Shown here: piece after piece, positions 26,866 to 36,736 of the stretch | Numbering within the stretch: the first letter of the stretch is position 1 | How the letters are laid out: each line of letters opens with the position of its first letter | NCBI RefSeq assembly: GCF_036812735.1 | Contig: NZ_CP117523.1 | Coordinates: 1,302,001-1,366,000 of the forward strand | DNA length: 64,000 bases | Source of the DNA: Terrisporobacter glycolicus ATCC 14880 = DSM 1288 | GTDB lineage: Bacteria; Bacillota; Clostridia; Peptostreptococcales; Peptostreptococcaceae | Direction of reading: 5' to 3' | Made by a program: the position numbers and the translations under genes | The notes under the pieces: generated by a model | Seen by the model: the letters and a program-made list of their open reading frames with translations, nothing else | Told to the model about the DNA's origin: nothing | Databases searched by the model: none

Positions 26866-29800
26866 GTGATTAATATAGATTATGAAGTAGTTGTTAAATA
26901 TAATGGTGATATATTAAAACTAGAAGATGAACTAGGAGTAGATGTTGAAATATTAAGTCCTACTTATGCAATAATAATAGCTGATAATCCTAATAAATTT
27001 GATGAGTTATTAAATTATAGTGAGATCGAGTATGTGGAGAAACCATTTATATTAGAAACACAAGATGCACAAAGTTTTTCTAGTACAGGTATAATAAGTT
27101 TTAAAAATAGAACAGGACTATCTGGAAATGGTACAATTTTAGGTATTATTGACTCTGGCATTGATTATACTCTTCCTATTTTTAGGGATGCTAGTGGAAA
27201 GTCAAAAATATTATATTTATGGGATCAATCTATTAAAGGAACACCGCCAGAGGGATTTAAATCAGGCTCTTTATATACTAATGAAGATATAAATCAAGCT
27301 ATTAATGGGGAAAAAAATATTCCCATATCAATAACAGCAACTCATGGGACTCATGTATCAGGAATAGCTGCAAGTATTGCAAATGATGCGGATATAATTT
27401 TTGTTAGGGTTGGAAATAGACAGACAGACTATTATTCTAAAAGTACAGAATTTATGAGAGCAATTAAATTTATTTTAGACAAATCACTTGAATTAACGAG
27501 GCCGGTAGCAATAAATATTAGTTATGGTAGTAATGAAGGATCACATAGAGGTTTATCATTGTTTGAACAATATATTGATGATCAATGTTTATTTTGGAAA
27601 AACAATATAGTAGTTGCAGCAGGTAACAATGCCAATAAAGGAGGGCATAAAAGAATTCAACTTACAGAAAATTTAGATCAAGATGTAGAAATTGTTATTG
27701 GTGAAAATGAAATGATTATTAATATAAATATTTGGCCTAACTTTATGGATGAGTTCTCAATAACAGTAACAAATCCATCAAATCAATCATCTCAGGCTTT
27801 ATCAATGGATAATCCTAATTTAAATAACACATTGGGGAATACAATAGTTACAGGAGTTTTCTATCCAATTGAACCATATTCTCTTGCCAGAAGAGTTACC
27901 ATAAGATTATCTGCTATGTCGCTTGAACAAGGTATAAATTCGGGAATATGGAGACTGAGATTTAAGCCAATAAAAATAGTAAATGGACAGATCGATTTAT
28001 ATTTGCCAACATCAGAAGGTATAAGTCCAAATACAAGATTTCTTTCACCTAGTAATATATTGACAGTGACAGTTCCAGGAACAGCAACTAGGGTTATAAC
28101 AGTAGGAAGTTTTGACTCAAGAACAGATACAGTATCAGTTTTTTCGGGAAGAGGAGATGTAAGTTTAGGAATTTATAAACCAGATATATTGGCTCCTGGT
28201 GAAAATATTTTATCATTTTTACCAGGGGGAACAACAGGAGCTCTTACAGGAACAAGTATGGCAACACCACATGTAACAGGAGTGTGTGCCTTGTTAATGG
28301 AGTGGGGGATAGTTAAAAGAAATGATTTGTTTTTGTACTCTCAACGATCCAAAGCTCTTTTACTAGATAGTGCAAGAAGAATAGAAGGACAGTATTACCC
28401 ATCAAATGAACTAGGTTATGGATTTTTAGACATGAGAAATATTATATTAAGATCTTATGGAAGTAATGAAATAGATGGTTTATTTAGAACTAGTAAGTAT
28501 ATTAATGATATTAATATTAGAAAGAATAATACTACCGAAAATGTTTTTGTTATCATAAGAGAAGGATTTTTAGAGGAATTAAAAGGTATAGGATTAGAAA
28601 ATGATTTCACAAGACTATCGGAAAATACAGGTATTTTAAATACTAAAAACAGTAGCGAAGACGTCTTATTAGAATTATTTGGATCAGATGTTACTGTTAG
28701 GCCAACAAATTTAGTAAGTATGGAGCCATTAGGTAAACCATATCCGGGAGAAACTGGAGGAATAAATGCAAATGAAGAAATAGGTGTTAATTTTATAAAA
28801 AATAATCCTAATATGGATGTAACAGGAAAAGGCGTACTTATTTGTATAGCAGATTCTGGTATAGACTATTTACATGAGGATTTTATCTATGAAGATGGAA
28901 CTAGTAAAATAGCTTATTTATGGGATCAGACAAAAGAAGGTAACCATCCTAAGGGATTTTATATAGGAACAGAATATACAAAAGAAGATATTAATAAAGC
29001 TATAGCTGCAAATGATGATACTTTAACAGAAGATGAAACAGGTAGTGGAACATTGATTAGCGGAATATGTGCAGGTCTTGGCAGAGTAAAAAAAGAATAT
29101 GAAGGTGTGGCACCACAGGCAGAGCTAGTAATAGTAAAATTAAAAATAGAAGAAGGTTATACTAATAATGCTTATTTTTATATAGCAAGACAATATGCAA
29201 TATCTAAATCAAAAGAGCTTAAAAAACCTATAATAATGACTGATTCTGTAGGTAATATTTTACAGGCTGGATATATAAGTGGATTTGCAGAAACTGAGCT
29301 AAATTTATTAAAAGGATACTGTGAAGTAGGAGCAGTTGGAAATGAAGCTAATACTCAAACTCATACTACTGGAAGTATTAATAACGCGGGAGAAAGTAAG
29401 GATGTGGAATTTGAAGTAACAAAGACTGAACCTTTTTTGCAAGTTTATATATGGGTAGATAGACCAGATGAAATAAATGTAAAAATTATATCTCCAACTG
29501 GAGAAGAAAGTAAGGATATTTCTGTAGGGTATTATATATCAGTAGATGGAGAGTTTAATTTTGAAAATACTAAATATATAATAAGTTATGTATATCCAAC
29601 TATTTTCTCTGGTCAACAATTAGTTCAAATTATTTTTTATAATATAACAAGAGGTACATGGAAAATAAGATTGACAGGGGCATTTATAATAAGTGGCAAA
29701 TATAATATTTATATGGAAAATAAGGTTTTTTTAAATGAGGGGACAAATTTTTCTAATCCAGATCCATTTTATACAGTTAATTTTCCAGCTATACAGGACT

Positions 29801-30174
29801 ATCTTGTATCAGTAGGAGCTTACGACTTACAAAATAATAATATATGGCCACCATCATCTAGGGGTCCCAATATACTAAATGAATTGAACCCTAATATTAT
29901 AGCTCCTGGAGTAAATATTATTGGACCATATCCAAATAATACTTATGGTAGATTGACAGGAACAGCAGCGTCAGCAGCATATGTAAGTGGTGCATGTTCC
30001 TTATTTTATCAATATACAATAGTAGATAATAAATATCCGAAACAAGGATTTATACCTAATGTTAAAGCATTTTTACAATTAGGAGCAAGAAGAAATGAAG
30101 GTACAGTATATCCAAATGATATAGCAGGGTATGGAGTACTAAATGTTAGAGGTACATTTGAACAATTTAGATAG
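26866..30174 (+). CDS. cspBA: CspBA: fused subtilisin-like germination protease (active CspB plus CspA pseudoprotease)
   Basis: 1102 residues counted from the GTG at 26866. Residues ~1-80 are the CspB prodomain. The CspB subtilase has an intact triad: Asp96 in IIDSGIDYT, His160 in THGTHVSG, Ser464 in GTSMATPH, with a jellyroll insert at ~270-385. A second prodomain (~550-640) leads into the CspA subtilase. It keeps Asp663 (ADSGIDYL) but has Ser727 for His (GSGTLISG) and Ala1034 for Ser (GTAASAA), so it is a pseudoprotease, as in C. difficile CspBA. CspB activates the cortex hydrolase SleC; CspA controls CspC loading and co-germinant sensing there. Start is uncertain: the GTG overlaps the Shine-Dalgarno GGAGGTGATT; an ATA at 26875 is the codon at normal spacing. 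Confidence 0.92.
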   Translation: MINIDYEVVVKYNGDILKLEDELGVDVEILSPTYAIIIADNPNKFDELLNYSEIEYVEKPFILETQDAQSFSSTGIISFKNRTGLSGNGTILGIIDSGIDYTLPIFRDASGKSKILYLWDQSIKGTPPEGFKSGSLYTNEDINQAINGEKNIPISITATHGTHVSGIAASIANDADIIFVRVGNRQTDYYSKSTEFMRAIKFILDKSLELTRPVAINISYGSNEGSHRGLSLFEQYIDDQCLFWKNNIVVAAGNNANKGGHKRIQLTENLDQDVEIVIGENEMIININIWPNFMDEFSITVTNPSNQSSQALSMDNPNLNNTLGNTIVTGVFYPIEPYSLARRVTIRLSAMSLEQGINSGIWRLRFKPIKIVNGQIDLYLPTSEGISPNTRFLSPSNILTVTVPGTATRVITVGSFDSRTDTVSVFSGRGDVSLGIYKPDILAPGENILSFLPGGTTGALTGTSMATPHVTGVCALLMEWGIVKRNDLFLYSQRSKALLLDSARRIEGQYYPSNELGYGFLDMRNIILRSYGSNEIDGLFRTSKYINDINIRKNNTTENVFVIIREGFLEELKGIGLENDFTRLSENTGILNTKNSSEDVLLELFGSDVTVRPTNLVSMEPLGKPYPGETGGINANEEIGVNFIKNNPNMDVTGKGVLICIADSGIDYLHEDFIYEDGTSKIAYLWDQTKEGNHPKGFYIGTEYTKEDINKAIAANDDTLTEDETGSGTLISGICAGLGRVKKEYEGVAPQAELVIVKLKIEEGYTNNAYFYIARQYAISKSKELKKPIIMTDSVGNILQAGYISGFAETELNLLKGYCEVGAVGNEANTQTHTTGSINNAGESKDVEFEVTKTEPFLQVYIWVDRPDEINVKIISPTGEESKDISVGYYISVDGEFNFENTKYIISYVYPTIFSGQQLVQIIFYNITRGTWKIRLTGAFIISGKYNIYMENKVFLNEGTNFSNPDPFYTVNFPAIQDYLVSVGAYDLQNNNIWPPSSRGPNILNELNPNIIAPGVNIIGPYPNNTYGRLTGTAASAAYVSGACSLFYQYTIVDNKYPKQGFIPNVKAFLQLGARRNEGTVYPNDIAGYGVLNVRGTFEQFR

Positions 30175-30188
30175 GAGGTGAATGGAAA

Positions 30189-31895
30189 ATTAGAATAAAG
30201 GAAAATTCATATATTATATTATATAAATTACCAATAGAAGAAGTTAAAAATAGTTTACAGGATAATGGTATATATAATTTTATACCTTTAAATAATCAAT
30301 CTGGAGTTATTTACACACCTGAAGATTATGATGCGAAAAAACTTGATAATATAGATGTGATAGATTGGTGGGAAGAATCTGTACCCATGAGTACACTTAT
30401 TGATATTACAGATAATTTGAAAGAAGGAATAGATATTTTAACTGCTTCTGGTATAAGTACTTTTAATATTCCGTATGTAAATTTAACAGGAGAGGGTATT
30501 TTAGTTGCCATAATAGATTCTGGAATAGACTACTTACACCCAGACTTTATAAAAGAAGATGGAACCAGTAAAATAGTATCCATATGGAATCAAGAAAGTG
30601 ATAAGTCAAAACCACCGAGTGTTATGACTTTTGGCTCAGAATACTCAAATGAAGAAATAAACCAGGCAATAAAAAATAGCAATGGAGATTTATGTACAGA
30701 TGAAATTGGTACGGGGACTATTGCGGCAGGAATTGTTGCTTCTGGAGGAAAAATAAAAGAATCTTATAAAGGAATTGCTCCAAATGCGGAGTTAATAGTA
30801 GTTAAATTAAGGGAATATAAAGACACCTATAGTAAAGAAAGAATAAATTATGAGAGTTCAGATTTTTTTGCAGCCATTTCTTATGTAATTTCTGTATCGA
30901 AAAAATTAAATAAGCCTTTAATAATTAACTTTTCCATTGGTGCGACATCAACATCATTATATAATTTATCAATTCTTAATACTTTTACAGAGTTATCTCA
31001 ATCAGGAATAGTAATTGTAAGTGGTGCAGGAAATGAAGGAAATACAGATATACATTATTCTGGAAAATTTAGTAAAGGTACATCATTTAATAAAAACGAT
31101 TATCAAGATGTGATATTACAAGAAGGAGATGGTACAAATATTGATATTACTATAAATTTTCTTGGACCAGATAAAATTAAAGTAGCTATAATATCACCAT
31201 CTGGTGAAATTAGTCAGTTATCTGAATATGTTCCTGATAATTATAAAATTAATGGTAGTTTCAATTTAGAAAATACAGATTATTCTATAGAATATATTTT
31301 ACCTTGGTTGCTATCAGGTGGTACTGTTATAAAAATTAAATTAAGAGATATTAAACCAGGTATTTGGACTATTAGAATTATTCCAGAGTATATTATAAAT
31401 GGTAATTATAATTTATATATACCAAATAGAAATATCATATCTCCAACAACAAGATTTTTAGATGGGGATTCGTCTTATACTATTACTAGATTTGGTCTTT
31501 TGAAATATGCAATAACGGTAGGAGTTTATAATGAAAAAACAAATTCTATGTGGCTTGGGTCATCTAAAGGACCTCACGGTGAAAGACAAATAAAACCTGA
31601 TATTGTAGCTTCTGGTGTAGATGTTATTTCTACTTTTCTTAATAACACCTATAACACAGGAACAGGGAGTGGAATAAGTTCTTCTATAGTTTGTGGAATT
31701 TTAGCATTAATAATGGAGTATATTTTAAAACAAACTCATTTACCAAGATATTCTCTTTACAATGAGCCGCTAAAAACATATTTAATGATTGGGGCGACCC
31801 AAAATAGTCTGTATATTTACCCAAACATATCGCAAGGTTATGGTCTATTAAATTATCAAAATACATTAATAAAAATTGCTAAAAATATTGATTAA
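30189..31895 (+). CDS. cspC: CspC-like pseudoprotease, copy 1 (beside cspBA)
   Basis: Subtilase-fold germinant-sensing pseudoprotease. The first ATG in frame (30357) lies well inside the homologous region: the frame is open from 30171, and residues read upstream (ENSYIILYK onward) align with the start of the second CspC. AGGAGG at 30173-30178 is followed by no in-frame ATG/GTG/TTG; ATT at 30189 (or ATA at 30195) gives about 568 residues, close to the 557 of other CspC proteins. An ATG at 30182 is out of frame. Asp110 is kept (IIDSGIDYL), the His site is Thr175 (GTGTIAAG) and the Ser site is Gly (GSGISSS). Co-transcribed with cspBA. Confidence 0.85.
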   Translation: MRIKENSYIILYKLPIEEVKNSLQDNGIYNFIPLNNQSGVIYTPEDYDAKKLDNIDVIDWWEESVPMSTLIDITDNLKEGIDILTASGISTFNIPYVNLTGEGILVAIIDSGIDYLHPDFIKEDGTSKIVSIWNQESDKSKPPSVMTFGSEYSNEEINQAIKNSNGDLCTDEIGTGTIAAGIVASGGKIKESYKGIAPNAELIVVKLREYKDTYSKERINYESSDFFAAISYVISVSKKLNKPLIINFSIGATSTSLYNLSILNTFTELSQSGIVIVSGAGNEGNTDIHYSGKFSKGTSFNKNDYQDVILQEGDGTNIDITINFLGPDKIKVAIISPSGEISQLSEYVPDNYKINGSFNLENTDYSIEYILPWLLSGGTVIKIKLRDIKPGIWTIRIIPEYIINGNYNLYIPNRNIISPTTRFLDGDSSYTITRFGLLKYAITVGVYNEKTNSMWLGSSKGPHGERQIKPDIVASGVDVISTFLNNTYNTGTGSGISSSIVCGILALIMEYILKQTHLPRYSLYNEPLKTYLMIGATQNSLYIYPNISQGYGLLNYQNTLIKIAKNID

Positions 31896-32007
31896 ATTTG
31901 TTATAAAAATAAAATTAAATATGAATTATTATAGAAATTTAGTGAAAAATAATAAAAAGGTGATAAAGGAGGACAAATAATAATTATTATTTATAAGGAG
32001 GCATAAC

Positions 32008-32223
32008 TTGAATACAAAAAAAGACAATGTAAATCATGGAGTTAGCAGACAACTTAGTGGAAAAGACAATGACAGATTATACTCAACTACTCCAGTGAAT
32101 AATGCTTATACAGCAGCGATACTAGATAAAAATGAGGAGTATCCAGATAGTAAGGTTTCCATCCCTTCTTTAGAAAGTGTAATAGAAGCAAAAGATTGGG
32201 TAGATAATGGAAGTAGAACTTAA
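32008..32223 (+). CDS. DUF3787-like small spore protein
   Basis: 71 residues, TTG start at 32008 with AAGGAGG six bases before. The C-terminal half (SKVSIPSLESVIEAKDWVDN, preceded by NNAYTAA) matches what I recall of DUF3787 and related clostridial spore-surface proteins. No membrane segment. It lies 112 bases after the first CspC gene and ends at a terminator, so it may be a late-sporulation product co-expressed with cspBA-cspC. Confidence 0.65.
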   Translation: MNTKKDNVNHGVSRQLSGKDNDRLYSTTPVNNAYTAAILDKNEEYPDSKVSIPSLESVIEAKDWVDNGSRT

Positions 32224-32232
32224 AATACTAAA

Positions 32233-32263
32233 TTAAAATAGGGAGTTCAGCTCCCTATTTTAA
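32233..32263 (+). terminator. Intrinsic terminator ending the first csp locus
   Basis: TTAAAATAGGGAG / CTCCCTATTTTAA stem of 13 bp with a 5-base loop. Confidence 0.85.
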
Positions 32264-32338
32264 TTTACTAAAATTAAGCATTAGTGTAAATGTAACTTTA
32301 TATATAAAATATAATAAATAATATTTAAAAAATACATA

Positions 32339-32367
32339 TTGACATTACCTATTAATTGATATATTAT
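32339..32367 (+). promoter_or_regulatory. Sigma-A promoter for asnS T-box leader
   Basis: TTGACA (32339-32344), 17-base spacer, TATTAT (32362-32367), about 30 bases before the T-box leader. Confidence 0.7.
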
Positions 32368-32399
32368 TTAAATTACTAAAATTAATAAACTAAAATAAA

Positions 32400-32665
32400 T
32401 GCTATGAAGGGAAGAGTAGTTATATTTTGAAGTTGAAGCGAGCTGGTTATGGTGGGAGTCCAGTACAGATTATATAGTGAAAAACATCCTCGAGCTACTA
32501 AGAGAAATCTTTTAAGAGAGTAGATTTAGTCGGAACCAAACCGTTATCATATTGGTGATGTATAATAGTACATTAATAGAGTTGAACTTGATTAAAGTTA
32601 AATTAGGTGGTACCGCGGAAGTATAGTCTTTCGTCCTAAGTATTTAGGATGAAAGGCTTTTTTTA
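32400..32665 (+). promoter_or_regulatory. T-box riboswitch (tRNA-Asn) controlling asnS
   Basis: Leader RNA that senses uncharged tRNA-Asn. The T-box AGGTGGTACCGCGG is at 32605-32618. Stem I shows the usual distal elements (GAGCTGG, GGTGGGAGTCCAG), and the specifier position before ATCCTCGAGC reads AAC at 32483-32485, an Asn codon. The terminator is the stem 32625-32638 / 32645-32658 with a T-run. With uncharged tRNA bound, the T-box would form the antiterminator. An unusual ~170-base AT-rich stretch separates the terminator from the asnS ATG; TATAAT at 32769 there could be a second start. Confidence 0.92.
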
Positions 32666-32832
32666 TTTTAATTATTGTATTTAATTAAAACTGTATAAAT
32701 CGGTAAAATTAAGGCAATAAAAATAAAAAATTAGCTTTTTAAACAATATTTTCTTATTTCAATTAATGTATAATATTAATAAAGAATATTTTTAAATAAA
32801 ATAGATAAAATACTTAAGTAGGAGGTAAAATT

Positions 32833-34230
32833 ATGCAAAAAAATTTTATAGAAATAAAAGATCTTTACAGAGATAAAGAACAATATATAGAAAAAGATGT
32901 AAAAATAGCTGGATGGATAAGAACATCTAGAATATCAAAAAACTTTGGATTTATAGAACTAAATGATGGTTCTTTCTTCAAAAATATGCAAGTTGTTTTA
33001 GATGATAAATTAGAAAACTTTAAAGAAATAGGAAAGTTACCAATAAGTTCTTCTGTATTAGTTGAAGGTAAATTAGTAGCTACAGAAGGAGCTAAACAAC
33101 CTGTTGAAATACATGCAACGAAAATAGTACTAGAAGGGGAATCAGATAATTCATATCCTCTACAAAAGAAAAGACATACGGTAGAATACCTAAGAACAAT
33201 TGCTCACTTAAGACCAAGAAGTAATATGTTCTCAGCTGTATTTAGAGTAAGAAGTGTGGCAGCTTATGCTGTACATAAATTCTTCCAAGAAAGAAACTTT
33301 GTATATTCTCACTCTCCAATAATAACAGGTAGTGACTGTGAAGGTGCAGGAGAAATGTTTAGAATAACAACTCTAGACTTAGATAATGTTCCTAAAACTG
33401 AAGAAGGAAAAATAGATTACTCTGAAGATTTCTTTGGAAAAGAAGCTAACTTAACAGTTTCAGGACAATTAAACGCAGAAATAATGGCACTTGCATTTAG
33501 AAATGTTTATACATTTGGACCAACTTTCAGAGCAGAAAACTCTTATACAGGGAGACATGCTTCAGAATTCTGGATGATAGAACCAGAAATAGCTTTTGCT
33601 GATTTAGAAGATAATATGGAACTTGCTGAAGATATGGTAAAATACATAATAAATTATGTATTAGAGCATTGTCCAGAAGAAATGGAATTCTTTAATGCAT
33701 TTGTAGACAAAGGATTATTAGAAAGATTAAAAAATATAGTAAGCTCTGATTTCATAAGAATAACTTATACTAAAGCAGTAGAATTATTACTTGAATGTGG
33801 AGAAAAATTTGAATACCCAGTAGAGTGGGGAATAGATTTACAAACTGAGCATGAAAGATATATTACAGAACAAATATATAAAGCTCCAGTATTTGTAACT
33901 GACTATCCAAAAGATATAAAAGCATTCTACATGAGATTAAACGAAGATGGAAAAACAGTTAGAGCTATGGACTTATTAGTTCCAGGTGTTGGAGAAATCA
34001 TCGGAGGATCTCAAAGAGAAGAAAGACACGATGTATTATTAGAAAGAATCGATGAATTCGAATTAAATAGAGAAGATTACTGGTGGTACTTAGAACTTAG
34101 AAAATTCGGTACTGCTACTCACTCAGGATTTGGTTTAGGATTTGAAAGAATGATAATGTACTTAACAGGTGTATCAAACATAAGAGACGTTATACCATTC
34201 CCTAGAACTCCTAAAAACTGCGAGTTCTAA
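32833..34230 (+). CDS. asnS: Asparaginyl-tRNA synthetase
   Basis: 465 residues, class IIb synthetase. N-terminal OB-fold anticodon domain ([24 protein letters not shown]), then the catalytic core with motif 2 ([13 protein letters not shown]) and motif 3 ([18 protein letters not shown]) and the C-terminal [11 protein letters not shown]. Motif 2 and the C-terminus separate it from AspRS. AGGAGG precedes the ATG. It sits between two csp loci, and its 3' end has been copied downstream (pseudogene at 36517). Confidence 0.96.
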   Translation: MQKNFIEIKDLYRDKEQYIEKDVKIAGWIRTSRISKNFGFIELNDGSFFKNMQVVLDDKLENFKEIGKLPISSSVLVEGKLVATEGAKQPVEIHATKIVLEGESDNSYPLQKKRHTVEYLRTIAHLRPRSNMFSAVFRVRSVAAYAVHKFFQERNFVYSHSPIITGSDCEGAGEMFRITTLDLDNVPKTEEGKIDYSEDFFGKEANLTVSGQLNAEIMALAFRNVYTFGPTFRAENSYTGRHASEFWMIEPEIAFADLEDNMELAEDMVKYIINYVLEHCPEEMEFFNAFVDKGLLERLKNIVSSDFIRITYTKAVELLLECGEKFEYPVEWGIDLQTEHERYITEQIYKAPVFVTDYPKDIKAFYMRLNEDGKTVRAMDLLVPGVGEIIGGSQREERHDVLLERIDEFELNREDYWWYLELRKFGTATHSGFGLGFERMIMYLTGVSNIRDVIPFPRTPKNCEF

Positions 34231-34249
34231 TTAAAATAATAAAATATAA

Positions 34250-34287
34250 GAACTTATTATAATTTAATTATAATAAGTTCTTTTTTT
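34250..34287 (+). terminator. Intrinsic terminator after asnS
   Basis: 13-bp perfect stem GAACTTATTATAA / TTATAATAAGTTC, loop TTTAA, seven T. A slightly mismatched copy recurs at 36668-36706 before the next csp gene. Confidence 0.9.
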
Positions 34288-34318
34288 GTATATATATTAA
34301 TATAGCCTTTTACAGGAG

Positions 34319-36424
34319 GTGATTAATATAAAAAAGATAAGTATTAATTTTGATGATGATTCAAATAAAACTATTTTCTTTCAAGTTTCACAAGAAGAAA
34401 GAAAAGTTGATATTCACATTTACACAGATTTTAATGAAGATTTTCAAGTATGTATTATAAACCCAAATAATAAAAGATCTAAATTTATTTCAAATGATAT
34501 GCCAATTATAAAAAATAAAATAGATAATATTAAAATAAAGGGAGAGACATATATATTTAATGAAAATAGTTACCATAAGAAAATAAGAATTACATTAGTA
34601 GCAAATGATGAAAAAGAAAATATATGTGAAGGTAAATGGAAACTTTTATTTATACCTAAGGATAAAGTAAGAGGAACAATTAATGTTTATGTTAATTCTT
34701 CTAATTATTTTTATGATTTAAAAAAGCTTATGAAGTTAAATAGACAGTTGCCATCGTATTTTAATACTACGAATAACTATGTTATTTTATATAAACCAGG
34801 TTTTGAAGAAGGTTTAAAAGAAATAGCTCCTAATTACGATTTTTTAAAAATAAGTGATGACTTAGGTGTGCTATCTGCATATGTTAATCATCAAGATATA
34901 AATTCAGTAGAAACGTTAAGAAATGTATTATCTATTAATAGTATAGATAGAATTTTAAGCCTTGTAAGCCCAAACTCACTTTCAATTATTACACAAGGAA
35001 CCACAAATGGTGTTAATGCAAATGAAGAAATAGGAGTAAATTTTTTTAAAAAAAATCCAAACTTATCTTTAAGTGGAAAAGGAGTACTAATTGGTTTAAT
35101 TGATACAGGGATAGATTATTTACATCCAGATTTTATATACGATGATAACACGACAAAAATTGTATCATTATGGGATCAAAGTAAAGATGGTAAACCTCCA
35201 CAAGGGTTTTACATTGGCAGTGAATATACTAAAGATGATATAAATAATGCAATACTAAATAATGACAATTCATTATCAATTGATGATGAGGGTAGTGGAA
35301 CAATGTTAGCAGGAATATGCGCTGGAATGGGAAAAGTAAATGAAAATTATGTAGGTGTAGCTGAAGACGCAGAGTTAATAATAGTAAAAATGGGAAAATT
35401 TAATGGAAATTATAATAATGCAATGGTAACTGCAGGATTTGAGTATGTTAAGAAAAAAGCCAGAGAACTTCAAAGGCCAGTTGCAGTTAATTTTGGATTC
35501 GGAAATAATAGCCTTGCGGGAGTATCGGATAGAGATTTAAGTGATTTAACTTTTTATGAAAAAGGAGTTTCTTTAGTAAATGCAGCGGGCAATGAAGGAA
35601 ATACAGATACTCATAATAGTGGAAGGTTATTATATAAAAATGATGTAAAAACCATAGAATTAGAAGTTAGTAATTTTGAAGAAAGTATTAATATTGATAT
35701 ATGGCTTAATAAACCAGATATAGCAAGAGTAGCTGTATTATCACCTAGTGGTGAATTAACTAGAGATGTAGATGTATCTATATATAGTACAATAGTTGGA
35801 ATTTTGGACTTAGAAGCTACAATTTATTCAATCACATATATATTTCCTACTTTATTTTCTGGACAACAACAAGTTATAATTAAATTAACTAATGTACCAA
35901 AGGGTATCTGGAAAATAATATTAACTGGACAATATATAATAGATGGCGAATATAATGCTTATTTGCCAAATCGAGCGACATTGAAACCAGGTACAAAATT
36001 TACTAACTCAGACCCAAATAAAACTATAAATTATCCTGCTACATACAACGACAATATTACTGTAGGTGCCTATAATACTATTGACAATAGTATATGGCCA
36101 TCATCATCTAGAGGCAACACTATAAGTAATATTCTTAAACCAGATATTGTAGCACCAGGAGTAAATATAATTGCCCCATATCCAGGAGGTGGATATGCAA
36201 CTGTAACAGGAACTGCACCAGCGGCAGCTTATACATCAGGTTGTATAGCGTATTTATTGCAACACAATTTTGTAAATGAAAATTATCCTAGATTAGGATT
36301 CGTTCAAGAAGTAAGGACATATTTAAGAGCTGGGGCTACAAGACTTGATAATATATCATATCCTAATAATAATTTAGGCTATGGTTTTTTAAATATAAGA
36401 GGAGCATTTTACCAATTGAGGTAG
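34319..36424 (+). CDS. CspA-like pseudoprotease with orphan CspB jellyroll domain, tandem copy 1
   Basis: 701 residues from GTG 34319. Residues ~1-128 match not a subtilase but the jellyroll insert of CspB in CspBA: DIHIYTDFNEDF aligns with [12 protein letters not shown], and EGKWKLLF with SGIWRLRF. Next come a prodomain (~150-215), the [11 protein letters not shown] linker and a CspA-type subtilase. Asp262 is kept (LIDTGIDYL); His is Ser326 (GSGTMLAG) and Ser is Ala633 (GTAPAAA), so it is catalytically dead. It looks like a CspBA from which both CspB peptidase halves were deleted. As in cspBA, GTG overlaps the Shine-Dalgarno AGGAGGTGATT; the normally spaced codon is ATA at 34328. Likely spore-localised; role in germinant sensing is inference. 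Confidence 0.87.
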   Translation: MINIKKISINFDDDSNKTIFFQVSQEERKVDIHIYTDFNEDFQVCIINPNNKRSKFISNDMPIIKNKIDNIKIKGETYIFNENSYHKKIRITLVANDEKENICEGKWKLLFIPKDKVRGTINVYVNSSNYFYDLKKLMKLNRQLPSYFNTTNNYVILYKPGFEEGLKEIAPNYDFLKISDDLGVLSAYVNHQDINSVETLRNVLSINSIDRILSLVSPNSLSIITQGTTNGVNANEEIGVNFFKKNPNLSLSGKGVLIGLIDTGIDYLHPDFIYDDNTTKIVSLWDQSKDGKPPQGFYIGSEYTKDDINNAILNNDNSLSIDDEGSGTMLAGICAGMGKVNENYVGVAEDAELIIVKMGKFNGNYNNAMVTAGFEYVKKKARELQRPVAVNFGFGNNSLAGVSDRDLSDLTFYEKGVSLVNAAGNEGNTDTHNSGRLLYKNDVKTIELEVSNFEESINIDIWLNKPDIARVAVLSPSGELTRDVDVSIYSTIVGILDLEATIYSITYIFPTLFSGQQQVIIKLTNVPKGIWKIILTGQYIIDGEYNAYLPNRATLKPGTKFTNSDPNKTINYPATYNDNITVGAYNTIDNSIWPSSSRGNTISNILKPDIVAPGVNIIAPYPGGGYATVTGTAPAAAYTSGCIAYLLQHNFVNENYPRLGFVQEVRTYLRAGATRLDNISYPNNNLGYGFLNIRGAFYQLR

Positions 36425-36468
36425 GTGAAAAGTTATAGGAGTATAATTACAAATTTAATTACCTACCT
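36419..36468 (+). other. Inverted repeat after the first CspA-like copy
   Basis: AGGTAGGT (36419-36426) and ACCTACCT (36461-36468), 34-base loop, followed by an AT-rich run; a weak terminator candidate. Confidence 0.35.
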
Positions 36469-36516
36469 AGATATTTTTATTGATTTAGATACTCACAATT
36501 TTATATTTATATAAGG

Positions 36517-36648
36517 TTTAGGAAATGAAGAAAGAAAACAGCTAGACCTAAGGAGTTATTAGTTATAAAATCATTGGATTTAATATGAATATCAAATATA
36601 AGAGACATTATAACACGCTAAAGAACTCCTAAAAACTTTGAATTCTAA
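36517..36648 (+). pseudogene. Decayed 3' fragment of asnS left by tandem duplication
   Basis: Between the two CspA-like genes the DNA still aligns with the end of asnS. AAACAGCTAGACCTAAGGAG matches the asnS stretch from 33955, and AATATAAGAGACATTATAAC then GAACTCCTAAAAACTTTGA match the last codons. About 160 bases in the middle are deleted and the frame is broken. The asnS terminator copy follows. This fixes the duplication boundary inside asnS. Confidence 0.8.
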
Positions 36649-36736
36649 ATTAAAATAAAAAATATAAGGACCTATTATAATTTAATTATAATAAGTTCTT
36701 TTTTTGTATATATATTAATATAGCCTTATACAGGAG

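Noticed and set aside
26785-26866. Sigma-E or sigma-G promoter for cspBA
   Set aside because: Only loose CATAAAT-like matches; nothing at correct spacing that I could defend.
30357-30365. ATG at 30357 as the start of the first cspC
   Set aside because: The frame is open well upstream and the extra residues align with the N-terminus of the second CspC; no ribosome site precedes this ATG.
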